From: Deltaproteobacteria bacterium
GTDB lineage: Bacteria > Desulfobacterota > Desulfovibrionia > Desulfovibrionales > Desulfovibrionaceae
Direction: 5' to 3'
DNA length: 8,358 nt
Assembly (NCBI GenBank): GCA_025350085.1
Contig: JANXYI010000288.1
Coordinates: forward strand, 1-8,358
Shown here: positions 1 through 5,190 of the stretch, piece after piece
How positions within the stretch are numbered: position 1 is the stretch's first letter
Layout of the letters: every line of letters starts with the position of its first letter
Position numbers and translations under genes: made by a program
Notes under the pieces: model-generated
Told to the model about the DNA's origin: nothing
Seen by the model: only the letters and a program-made list of their open reading frames with translations
Database searches by the model: none

Positions 1-1422
1 GCCCACTTCCTTGGTGGCGGTCATGGTCTTCTCGGCCAGCTTGCGCACCTCGTCGGCCACAACCGCGAACCCGCGGCCGGCGTCGCCCGCGCGCGCGGCC
101 TCGATGGCCGCATTGAGCGCCAGCAGGTTGGTCTGGTCCGCGATGTCGGAGATGACGTTCATGATCGCCCCGATGCCCTCGGCCTGCTTGCCGAGTTCAT
201 CCATGTCCTGCCTCATGGTGATGGATACGGTCTGCACCGAGTTGATGCCGGCCACCACCTGCCCCACGATCTTGGAGCCTTCCAGGGCCTTGCTCCTGGC
301 CTCGCCGGAGGAATCCGCGGCCTGGGAGGCGTTCTTGGCCACCTCGAGCACCGTGGCGTTCATCTCCTCCATGGCCGTGGCCGTCTCGGCAATGCGCTGG
401 GACTCGACCTCGGTGCCGCGGCTGGACTGCTCCACCTGGGCCGAGAGCTCCTCCGAGGCCGAACTGATGACCTCCACGACCTTTTCCAGTTGGGTGGCCG
501 CGGCAATCATACCTTCGGCCTTGGCCCGTTCGGCCTGGGCCTTGGCCGCGTTGGCCTCGTCCGTGGCGATCCCGGCCAGGCGGGCCTGCTCGGCGGCTTC
601 CGTTGTCTTCTGGTTGGCTTCGAGGATCTTGGCCTTCATGGTCTTCACCATGCCCTGCATGACGGTGTAAACGCCGCCTTCCTTTTTCTGCGGGCGAAAG
701 GCCACGTCAAGGTCGCCCCCGGCGATCTTGCCTGCCACCTCGCCGAGATACCCCGGGTCTTCGCCCAGTTGGCTTGAGACGTTGCTTGTAATGAGCAGGC
801 CAAGGCCAATGGCGATCATGAAAGAAATGCCCATGAAAATATTCGCAAACAGCTTTGACGAGGTGGCGAGTTCGGTGTTGCTCTCGGCGATCTGCCTGGC
901 CTGTGCAGTTTTAAACTCCAGGAGTTGAGTGATTTTGGCCTGATAGTCATTGGAGTTCTTACGGCCTTCCCCGCTGAGCAGTGCAACCGCCTGACCTTCC
1001 TTATCCTCGTCATCAAGCGCTATCGCCTTGTCAATGACAGCCACATATTGGGCTCTGGCCGCACTCAGCTCCTCAAATATCTTGCGCTCATCGGTGCTGG
1101 CAATGCTCTTGGCATAGCTTTCAAGGTGCTTCGAAATGGTTTCCCGAAGTTCCTTGACGGCTTGGCGGGTGTGCTGCTTTTCCTTGTCATCCTTAGTGAT
1201 TATGGTGCTGAGAACATTGAAGCGAATGCGCTGGAATGACGCAGCAACGACTCCGACATCACCCAGCGGCAAGGTCCCCTTCTCATAAAGCATGGTGTCG
1301 GCAACGTTGATTTTATGCATTTTGTCACTGCCAAAAAGACCTACCGCGAGCACGAAAAACGCCACGAGCAGAAAACCCGTTAGGAGTTTGGTGCGAAGCT
1401 TTAGGGTGCGGAGTGCATTCAT
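1..1422 (-). CDS. Methyl-accepting chemotaxis protein, 3' end outside the window
   Basis: A transmembrane chemoreceptor that would signal through CheW and CheA to the flagellar motor or a related output. The frame is open from ATG 1422-1420 to base 1, giving 474 visible residues. Order of parts: a short basic N-terminus; TM1 at about residues 13-31; a mostly helical periplasmic sensor at 32-190 with the look of a four-helix-bundle (4HB_MCP) domain; TM2 at about 191-213; HAMP at about 214-265 containing [10 protein letters not shown] and GGDLDVAF; a coiled-coil signalling domain; and the conserved hairpin tip at 426-466 ([18 protein letters not shown], then [18 protein letters not shown]). The hairpin is the family signature, so only the return arm of the coiled coil is missing. 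The start is supported by GAGG 9 bases upstream. The ligand cannot be told from sequence. The gene follows the GDSL esterase after a 213-base gap and probably has its own promoter and a structured leader. Confidence 0.96.
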   Translation of the reverse strand, partial: MNALRTLKLRTKLLTGFLLVAFFVLAVGLFGSDKMHKINVADTMLYEKGTLPLGDVGVVAASFQRIRFNVLSTIITKDDKEKQHTRQAVKELRETISKHLESYAKSIASTDERKIFEELSAARAQYVAVIDKAIALDDEDKEGQAVALLSGEGRKNSNDYQAKITQLLEFKTAQARQIAESNTELATSSKLFANIFMGISFMIAIGLGLLITSNVSSQLGEDPGYLGEVAGKIAGGDLDVAFRPQKKEGGVYTVMQGMVKTMKAKILEANQKTTEAAEQARLAGIATDEANAAKAQAERAKAEGMIAAATQLEKVVEVISSASEELSAQVEQSSRGTEVESQRIAETATAMEEMNATVLEVAKNASQAADSSGEARSKALEGSKIVGQVVAGINSVQTVSITMRQDMDELGKQAEGIGAIMNVISDIADQTNLLALNAAIEAARAGDAGRGFAVVADEVRKLAEKTMTATKEVG

Positions 1423-1486
1423 GGGGGGGAACCTCGCGGACAAGGGTTACAGGGAAGGGTGACTCAAGGATGAGTACCCCCCCATA
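1420..1486 (-). promoter_or_regulatory. Structured leader that can sequester the chemoreceptor start codon
   Basis: On the transcript, a run of seven G (1483-1477) is complementary to a run of seven C (1429-1423) directly before the ATG. The helix continues with two A-U pairs and one G-U pair (1484-1486 with 1422-1420), so nine Watson-Crick pairs plus one wobble take in the start codon itself. The GAGG ribosome binding site (1435-1432) sits in the enclosed 47-base loop. A second hairpin lies inside that loop: ACTCA and TGAGT around a four-base loop at 1475-1462. The complementarity is seen directly; a regulatory effect on translation is inference. It matches no riboswitch class I recognise. 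Confidence 0.45.
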
Positions 1487-1543
1487 GGCTCTGGCGCAAG
1501 AAAAACTTGGAAAATGGCGGGAGCTTTTCGCAATGCGCACGTG

Positions 1544-1573
1544 AACATACACCAGCCGCCCAATTTTTGTAAA
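1544..1573 (-). promoter_or_regulatory. Candidate sigma-70 type promoter for the chemoreceptor
   Basis: Read on the minus strand, TTTACA (1573-1568) and TATGTT (1549-1544) are separated by 18 bases. They match the -35 and -10 consensus at 5/6 and 4/6 positions. Transcription would begin near 1537 and leave a leader of about 115 bases that includes the G7/C7 structure. The rest of the 1423-1635 gap shows no gene, and no terminator with a T tract was seen after the esterase, so readthrough from upstream is also possible. Confidence 0.35.
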
Positions 1574-1635
1574 GGGTCGGCGCAAATAAATGGATGGAAT
1601 GTAGAGTTCGGTAATCGTTTGGCTTCGGCGGTTGC

Positions 1636-2268
1636 TCAGGGCAGCAGGGGCAGCAGGGCCTGGGCCAGGGCCGAGGCCAGCACGCGTGTGCCCGCGGCGC
1701 TCGGATGCACGCCGTCGGCCTGGAAGAAGTACGGCTGGCCGTCCTGCTGGGGCTCAAGCGGGTCGAGGATGTGGGCGATGAACGGCAGGCCGAAGCGCTC
1801 GGCCAGGGCCGGGTGGATCTCGTTGAAGCGCTTGACGTAGTCGGCGTTGAAAAACGGCGGGGCCAGCGGGATCATTCCGGCCAGCATGGGGTCGTCCTGA
1901 TACTGGGAGAAGAGATCCTCGCGCGTGCGCCAGCCCGCCAGGAGCACGGCCGCCCCGGCGCCCAGCAGGCCATGGATCATGTCGGAGAGGGCCTTTGCGG
2001 TCTCCTCCACAGGCACACATTGGTAGCAGTCGTTGGCGCCGAATTCCAGGATCACGGCCTGGGGTTTGGCCGCCAGCACCGCAGGCAGGCGCAGCAGGCC
2101 CTCGGGCGCGGTTTCGCCGGAGACCCCGAAGTTCAGCACGCGCGCATTGACCCCGGAGCGGATGAGCTCGGCCTCCAGCGTGAGCGGCAGGGCGTCGGAC
2201 GGGGCCAGGCCCCAGCCCTCCACTAGGCTGTCGCCATAGGCGGCGATGGTCACCCGCGCGGCGCACAT
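1636..2268 (-). CDS. GDSL/SGNH-family esterase or lipase (TesA-like)
   Basis: A small serine hydrolase of the SGNH fold, 210 residues, the usual size for TesA-like arylesterase/lysophospholipases. All four catalytic blocks are visible: block I GDSLVEGWG with nucleophile Ser14; block II with Gly48 in NFGVSGET; block III with Asn79 in GANDC (oxyanion hole); block V with Asp185 and His188 in DGVHPS. No signal peptide is apparent with the start chosen, so the enzyme looks cytoplasmic, unlike exported TesA. The start is ATG 2268-2266, because AAGGG lies 8 bases upstream and the upstream gene stops just before (stop 2275-2273, 4-base gap). A GTG at 2295 would lengthen it by nine residues but would overlap the neighbour and has a poorer ribosome binding site. 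It is the last gene of the rdgC-like unit. The substrate cannot be assigned. Confidence 0.92.
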   Translation of the reverse strand: MCAARVTIAAYGDSLVEGWGLAPSDALPLTLEAELIRSGVNARVLNFGVSGETAPEGLLRLPAVLAAKPQAVILEFGANDCYQCVPVEETAKALSDMIHGLLGAGAAVLLAGWRTREDLFSQYQDDPMLAGMIPLAPPFFNADYVKRFNEIHPALAERFGLPFIAHILDPLEPQQDGQPYFFQADGVHPSAAGTRVLASALAQALLPLLP

Positions 2269-2272
2269 GCCA

Positions 2273-2797
2273 TCAACCCTTGGCGACCCAGGCACCCACG
2301 GCCCGGGTTTCCTCGGCCCACTTGGGGCTCAGGCGCACGGCCAGGAACTCCTGGTACACGCCGTCGAAAAGCTCCAGGCACTGCTCCAGCAGAAAGAGCT
2401 TCTCCAGCACGCGGGCGTCCGGGTCGTCGTCCTCGCGATCCCTGGTCTCGATCTTCGGGGTCTTGAGCCCGGAGAGCGAGAAGTCGTTGTCCTTCACCGT
2501 CACCTGCCAGGCCTCAGGGTCGCGTTCAAAGCGCAACTGGGCGCGGCTGACCTTCTTGCCCGTGCGCAGGCCGCTTCTGGCCTCGGTGAGCTCGCCGCTG
2601 GGGCTCTTGACCGTGGCCGACTCCAGGCCCTCGCCGTCGCCGCCCTGGACGCTCAGGCGCTCTTCCATGCGCAAGGAGAATTCCCGCCCGTCGCGGTCCT
2701 TGAACACGCCGCGCCTGGCCTCGGTGGCGTGCCAGAGCCAGGTCAGGAAGTCCTGGCCCAGGATGGTGTTTTCGCGTTCTGCCAGTGCAAGGTCCAT
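2273..2797 (-). CDS. Probable C-terminal half of a split RdgC
   Basis: 174 residues, following the RdgC N-terminal half after 15 bases. From memory of the E. coli RdgC sequence, its C-terminal third has a pattern similar to residues 65-155 here: a Ser-x-Glu segment, then a Gly-Lys-containing turn (RTGKKVSRAQLRF at 78-90), alternating beta residues (WQVTVKDNDFSLSGLKTP), an acidic linker (RDREDDDPDAR) and a closing helix (LFLLEQCLELFDGVYQEFL). The N-terminal DFLTWLW at 16-22 and the closing LSPKW at 156-160 may be lineage motifs. It would act with the preceding protein as one DNA-binding unit; RdgC forms a ring-shaped dimer around DNA. ATG 2797-2795 has GGGAG 7 bases upstream and lies in the same frame as the preceding gene. 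The homology call is from pattern, not an alignment. The alternative is an unrelated conserved partner. Confidence 0.6.
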   Translation of the reverse strand: MDLALAERENTILGQDFLTWLWHATEARRGVFKDRDGREFSLRMEERLSVQGGDGEGLESATVKSPSGELTEARSGLRTGKKVSRAQLRFERDPEAWQVTVKDNDFSLSGLKTPKIETRDREDDDPDARVLEKLFLLEQCLELFDGVYQEFLAVRLSPKWAEETRAVGAWVAKG

Positions 2798-2812
2798 GTT
2801 CGCTCTCCCGGT

Positions 2813-3427
2813 CTAGACGAAGTTCGAGGGTTCGAGGGTCTCCAGGCGCGCGCTCGCGGCCTCGCCCAGCATGTCCAGCGCCAGGAAGAAGGGCGTCAGC
2901 GGCTCCAGGTTCAGGCCGAAGGTCAGGGCAAAATGGTCCTCGAACAGGGTCTTGGCCTTAGCGTTGGTGCTGGCAAAGAGGATGCGCCCGGTCTGCATGT
3001 TCCACACCGCGTCGAACACCGCGGGCACGGGCAGGCTGCGCGCGCGCAGGCGCAGCATGACCTGCTCGCGGATCTCGCGGCGGCGGTCCTTGGAGATGAA
3101 GGACTTGCCCTCGGCCTTGGCCTGCGCGAGCTCCGTGGAAAGCGCGATCATGCAGTGCTTCTTGAACACCGCGGGCGGGATGCGCCGGGTGTCCAGGCGC
3201 AGGCTGAAGCACATGAAGTGGCCCTTTTCGGGCGGGGACTCGGCCCAGTCCATGTCCAGCATGTTGTCCAGGTTGCACCAGCCCCAGGAACGCTCGTCCG
3301 TGGTCGCGTCGATGTCGCGGAAGGCGTTGTCCTTGAGGCGCTTGGGGGTCTCCCGCCAGAGGGAGTCGGGGATGGTTTCGACCACCCGGTAGCGGGTCAG
3401 GCCGAGGCTTGCGGAGAGTATAGCCAC
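2813..3427 (-). CDS. rdgC: RdgC-like recombination-associated protein (N-terminal half only)
   Basis: RdgC binds double-stranded DNA without sequence specificity and restrains RecA-driven recombination. This protein has 204 residues against about 300 in E. coli. The family pattern is visible in order: an N-terminal strand (ASLGLTRYRV), a WGW segment at 48-50, GHFMCFSLRLDTRRIPPAVF at 69-88, a basic helix with DRRREIREQVMLRLRAR at 114-130, a strand pair (VPAVFDAVWN, then GRILFAST) and FALTFGLNLEPLTPF at 166-180. It ends at EPSNFV followed by TAG. The start is GTG 3427-3425, preceded by a full AAGGAGG at 6 bases; the open frame continues upstream but that part is noncoding. The part equivalent to the RdgC C-terminus is missing here and seems to be supplied by the next gene in the same frame. 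First gene of a three-gene unit, divergent from the plus-strand gene at 3635. Confidence 0.8.
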   Translation of the reverse strand: MAILSASLGLTRYRVVETIPDSLWRETPKRLKDNAFRDIDATTDERSWGWCNLDNMLDMDWAESPPEKGHFMCFSLRLDTRRIPPAVFKKHCMIALSTELAQAKAEGKSFISKDRRREIREQVMLRLRARSLPVPAVFDAVWNMQTGRILFASTNAKAKTLFEDHFALTFGLNLEPLTPFFLALDMLGEAASARLETLEPSNFV

Positions 3428-3521
3428 TGGGGGCCTCCTTGGGGTGCTTGTGCTGGTCAAGGGCATGGGGGTACCGGGAAACGGGTGCGCTGTCCAGCCG
3501 CGTCGGCGCCCTTGCCGGGCG

Positions 3522-3582
3522 GGCCTTGGCAAGGGCGGCAGCCGGAAGAAACGCGCGCCGCGCTGCGGCCCTTGCCAAGGCC
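3522..3582. repeat. Long inverted repeat with nested dyads in a divergent intergenic region
   Basis: Arm 3522-3536 (GGCCTTGGCAAGGGC) is perfectly complementary to 3568-3582. After one mismatch the pairing resumes for five more bases (3538-3542 with 3562-3566), leaving a 19-base spacer. Each arm holds a dyad of its own, CCTTG-G-CAAGG at 3524-3534 and CCTTG-C-CAAGG at 3570-3580, 46 bases apart. The element lies between the divergent rdgC-like gene (starts 3427) and the plus-strand gene (starts 3635). A weak plus-strand promoter may overlap the right-hand dyad: TTGCCA at 3572-3577, 17 bases, TACGCT at 3595-3600. Two operator sites for one regulator is my preferred reading. A hairpin or cruciform without regulatory role is the alternative. 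No T tract follows on either strand, so it is not a normal terminator. Confidence 0.6.
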
Positions 3583-3634
3583 GGGCCGGGCGCATACGCT
3601 GGCGGCCAACGAGAGCGACTTTGGAGGCAAGCCC

Positions 3635-4021
3635 ATGAGCAAGAACGCCGCGAGCGAGCTGGCCGATTTCCTGGACCAGCGGGCCAGGGCCGTGCGGGCC
3701 ATCGAGGCCGAGGCCCAGGTCCTTATCCACGGCCAGGGTGGCGGCCAGGGCGACCAGGCCGGGTACGAGGCCAGGATGCGCGCCAAGGCCCAGCTTTTGG
3801 CCGAGCTGGCCGCAGACGCCCAGGGGCTGGTGGCGGCGCTTGAGCCGCTGCTCTCCCGGGCCGCGGGGCAGCGCCTGGCGCGCTTTGCCGAGAGCGCGGC
3901 CAACTCCCTCAGCATCGGCAGCCCCTTCTACATGTCCGCGCTGCTCTACCCGGACGACCACAAGGCCGGGGAGCCCAACGACCTGGAGCGCTTCACGGAC
4001 GAAGTCCGCTCCTGGGGATAG
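3635..4021 (+). CDS. Uncharacterised 128-residue helical protein
   Basis: Family not recognised. The start is well supported: ATG 3635 follows TTGGAGG (3621-3627) at 7 bases. Residues 1-85 are rich in Ala, Glu, Gln, Leu and Arg and look like a helical hairpin or coiled coil, broken by a Gly/Gln loop at 33-42. Residues 84-118 are less biased and look like the functional core: FAESAANSLSIGSPFYMSAL followed by LYPDDHKAGEPNDLERF. There is no signal peptide or membrane segment, so it is probably cytoplasmic. It is the only plus-strand gene, divergent from the rdgC-like unit and sharing its 207-base intergenic region, so common control is possible. Its last seven residues, DEVRSWG, and the TAG are the first unit of a tandem repeat that continues into the noncoding region. 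Codon use and the ribosome binding site make it a real gene; its function is unknown. Confidence 0.82.
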   Translation: MSKNAASELADFLDQRARAVRAIEAEAQVLIHGQGGGQGDQAGYEARMRAKAQLLAELAADAQGLVAALEPLLSRAAGQRLARFAESAANSLSIGSPFYMSALLYPDDHKAGEPNDLERFTDEVRSWG

Positions 4022-4101
4022 GCGACGAAGTCCGCTCCTGGGAATAAGCGACGAAGTCCGCGGCTGGGGATAAGCGACGAGGTCCGCGGCTGGGGCTAGT
4101 G
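3998..4101 (+). repeat. Four-copy 26-bp tandem repeat spanning a gene's 3' end
   Basis: Units start at 3998, 4024, 4050 and 4076 and each is 26 bases. Every unit begins GACGARGTCCGC and carries a stop at the same place (TAG 4019, TAA 4045, TAA 4071, TAG 4097). Units 1 and 2 differ at two positions; units 3 and 4 share CGCGGCTGGGG in place of CGCTCCTGGG; unit 4 is the most diverged at its end. Unit 1 is the terminal coding segment of the plus-strand gene (codons for DEVRSWG plus stop). Because 26 is not a multiple of three, units 1-3 place a DEVR-S/G-W-G/E stop tail in each of the three frames in turn. Confidence 0.95.
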
Positions 4102-4110
4102 CAGCCGGAC
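4082..4110. other. GC-rich hairpin at the end of the tandem repeat
   Basis: Bases 4082-4086 pair with 4106-4110 (GTCCG with CGGAC) and 4089-4092 pair with 4102-4105 (GCTG with CAGC), with a two-base bulge and a nine-base loop. It begins inside the fourth repeat unit. It could slow or end plus-strand transcription from the 128-residue gene, but no T tract follows, so it is not a canonical intrinsic terminator. The rest of 4111-4199 shows no gene or motif I can support. Confidence 0.35.
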
Positions 4111-4199
4111 CACCCGCCAGGAAATCTTCCAGGCCGTCGGCACGAAAAGCATTGTGTTGCGTGAACGGGGTAGGCTGCGGGGCGTGGGCCGGTGGACGG

Positions 4200-4502
4200 C
4201 TAGTAGTCCAGGATGTCCAGACGGACCCTGGGGCCTGCCCCGGTCTCGCGCCGGGTGAAGCGGGCCAGGCCGTGCCCGAAGCTGGCCTGGAAGGTCAGCC
4301 GCCACGGCCCCCCGGTCCCGAAGCCGCTGATGATCTCCGGCTCCATGCCCGCGCGCACGAGCACGTCCGCCTCGTTTGTTTCCAGGCGCGCCAGCTCGGC
4401 CAGGATGGCGGGCACCAGCCCGCAGCAGACCTCGCGCAGATCGATGACAGGGCGCAGGTCAACGGTGGGGAGGGTGTTCGGTCCTGAAGGGCTGGACGGC
4501 AT
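4200..4502 (-). CDS. Uncharacterised 100-residue protein
   Basis: Family not recognised. The start is ATG 4502-4500, because AGGAG (4513-4509) is 6 bases upstream; an ATG at 4508 abuts the AGGAG and is too close. After a Pro/Ser-rich N-terminus (1-12), residues 14-42 (VDLRPVIDLREVCCGLVPAI and on) look helical with a Cys-Cys pair at 26-27. Residues 52-98 contain a Gly-rich turn (SGFGTGGPWRLTF) and an Arg-rich C-terminal strand region ending RVRLDILDY. There is no signal peptide. It stands alone: upstream is the terminator at 4641-4670, downstream it converges on the plus-strand gene and its repeat. No promoter with good -35 and -10 elements was found in 4503-4640. Coding support is the ribosome binding site and protein-like composition. 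Confidence 0.68.
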   Translation of the reverse strand: MPSSPSGPNTLPTVDLRPVIDLREVCCGLVPAILAELARLETNEADVLVRAGMEPEIISGFGTGGPWRLTFQASFGHGLARFTRRETGAGPRVRLDILDY

Positions 4503-4544
4503 GGGCATCTCCTGGGGTTGCGCAGGGGCGCGTGCTGCCCTGTC

Positions 4545-4563
4545 CTGGCCCAATCCGGGCCAG
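4545..4563. promoter_or_regulatory. Short inverted repeat upstream of the 100-residue gene
   Basis: CTGGCCC (4545-4551) and GGGCCAG (4557-4563) form a perfect 7-bp dyad around five bases, about 45-60 bases upstream of the start codon. It could be an operator or a leader hairpin. In DNA this GC-rich such a short dyad can arise by chance, so support is weak. Confidence 0.25.
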
Positions 4564-4640
4564 CCCGTCAAGACGTTCCGCCCGCCCGCCTTCCCTTTCC
4601 GTTACTGTAGTAGTGCGCCTATCGGCCGGGTGCGGGCCTG

Positions 4641-4670
4641 AAAAAAGGCGGGACCATGCTCGGCCCCGCC
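4641..4670 (-). terminator. Intrinsic terminator of the small exported protein gene
   Basis: On the minus strand GGCGGGGCC (4670-4662) pairs with GGTCCCGCC (4655-4647) across a six-base loop. This makes a nine-pair stem with one G-U wobble, followed at once by six T (4646-4641). It lies 26 bases after the stop codon of the gene at 4697-5014 and isolates it from the next gene. Confidence 0.92.
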
Positions 4671-4696
4671 CTTGGCGAAATTCTGGAAATTGAGCG

Positions 4697-5014
4697 CTAC
4701 TGGCCGCGGGGCTTCACGCTGCCGACGCTGGTCTCGGGCTTCACGTTCTGGCTCGTTTCAACGCTGGGCACGGAACCGGCCTTGCCCTTGATGATGATGT
4801 CGCCAGCCTTTGGGCCTTCCTTGGCGTTATCCTTGGCGCTGTCTTTCACGCCGTCCTTCACGTCAAGAGAGCGTACGCTGGTCTTGGCCTGAACGTTCTG
4901 GCCAGCGGCAACGCTGGAGGCCTGGCTGGCCTGGCTGTCGTCGGTCTTGGCGGCGGCAAAGGCCAGGGTGGTGGCCGCCAGGATGAGCACCAGGCTCAGG
5001 GCAAACCTCTTCAT
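4697..5014 (-). CDS. Small exported repetitive protein, sigma-54 controlled
   Basis: 105 residues with a clear Sec signal peptide: MKR, then the hydrophobic FALSLVLILAATTLAFA, with cleavage likely after AFA or AFAAA (about residue 20-22). The mature part is about 83 residues, hydrophilic and low in complexity, with no aromatic residue and no cysteine. It holds two related blocks 50 residues apart (QNVQAKTSVRSL at 39-50, QNVKPETSVGSV at 89-100) around a charged Lys/Asp stretch (DVKDGVKDSAKDNAKEG, 51-67) resembling LEA-type 11-mers. No lipobox or membrane anchor is seen, so it is probably periplasmic or secreted and largely disordered. ATG 5014-5012 follows AAGGAGG at about 6 bases; an upstream in-frame ATG at 5044 lacks such a site. 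It is a single-gene unit between its own promoter and terminator. The function is unknown; an envelope stress or nutrient-response role is only a guess from the promoter type. Confidence 0.85.
   Translation of the reverse strand: MKRFALSLVLILAATTLAFAAAKTDDSQASQASSVAAGQNVQAKTSVRSLDVKDGVKDSAKDNAKEGPKAGDIIIKGKAGSVPSVETSQNVKPETSVGSVKPRGQ
4725..4917 (-). repeat. Internal direct repeat within the exported protein gene
   Basis: Bases 4725-4767 and 4875-4917 are related copies offset by exactly 150 bases (50 codons). The first 28 bases of each differ at only four positions and the last nine (CAACGCTGG) are identical. The in-frame offset and DNA-level identity point to an internal duplication rather than convergence of a short peptide motif. 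Confidence 0.75.
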
Positions 5015-5077
5015 GGGCTCCTCCTTAAGCGAAACGTTGGGCATAGGGCGTACTGCTCTTCAGTGTCGAGGTGATAA

Positions 5078-5093
5078 AGCAAGGGATGTGCCA
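5078..5093 (-). promoter_or_regulatory. Sigma-54 (RpoN) promoter of the small exported protein gene
   Basis: Read on the minus strand the site is TGGCACATCCCTTGCT. It matches the TGGCAC-N5-TTGC[AT] consensus, with the invariant GG and GC dinucleotides exactly 10 bases apart. Transcription would start near 5067, giving a leader of about 53 bases. An AT-rich stretch just upstream (5109-5131) could supply the bend often found between activator and promoter. Confidence 0.82.
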
Positions 5094-5153
5094 TTCGCAA
5101 TGCGCTGAAATATAATAATATTATTTTTATACCTTGGCGGAGATACGTAGCCT

Positions 5154-5190
5154 TGTGAAATTTCTGCGCACTTCTGCGCAAGAATTCACA
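5154..5190. promoter_or_regulatory. Inverted repeat with paired TTCTGCGCA boxes, possible activator site
   Basis: Outer arms TGTGAA (5154-5159) and TTCACA (5185-5190) enclose two direct copies of TTCTGCGCA at 5162-5170 and 5172-5180, 10 bases apart, one helical turn. The second copy also pairs imperfectly with the first across the centre, so the whole forms a stem of roughly 15 pairs with a small bulge and mismatch. It sits 61-97 bases upstream of the -24 element at 5093, a usual place for a sigma-54 enhancer-binding protein. It overlaps the stop codon of the methyltransferase gene, so a 3'-end hairpin for that transcript is the alternative. No T tract follows. Confidence 0.5.

Noticed and set aside
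11..670. Plus-strand open frame antisense to the chemoreceptor
   Set aside because: It is a mirror of the conserved signalling domain, with Ser/Ala/Met-rich translation typical of antisense frames in GC-rich DNA.
1423..1635. Sigma-28 or sigma-54 promoter for the chemoreceptor
   Set aside because: No TAAA with a properly spaced GCCGATAA and no GG-N10-GC element with good flanks was found; only a moderate sigma-70-like pair remains.
2246..3634. Long plus-strand open frame covering the rdgC-like and neighbouring genes
   Set aside because: It is antisense to three well-supported minus-strand genes and is Gly/Ala/Gln/Arg-rich without domains. Only its end from ATG 3635, which has its own ribosome binding site, is real.
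3428..3961. N-terminal extension of the rdgC-like frame up to 3961
   Set aside because: The added residues are antisense to the plus-strand gene and low in complexity, and an AAGGAGG sits 6 bases before the GTG at 3427.
3998..4101. Tandem repeat as a CRISPR array
   Set aside because: The units are contiguous with no spacers and contain the gene's own stop codon.
4096..4305. 69-codon minus-strand open frame across the repeat end and noncoding region
   Set aside because: It overlaps the 100-residue gene in another frame, has no ribosome binding site I can see and no recognisable motif.
5154..5190. CRP/FNR-type operator from the TGTGA and TCACA arms
   Set aside because: The half-sites are about 25 bases apart instead of the six or so required, so only a larger inverted repeat is supported.
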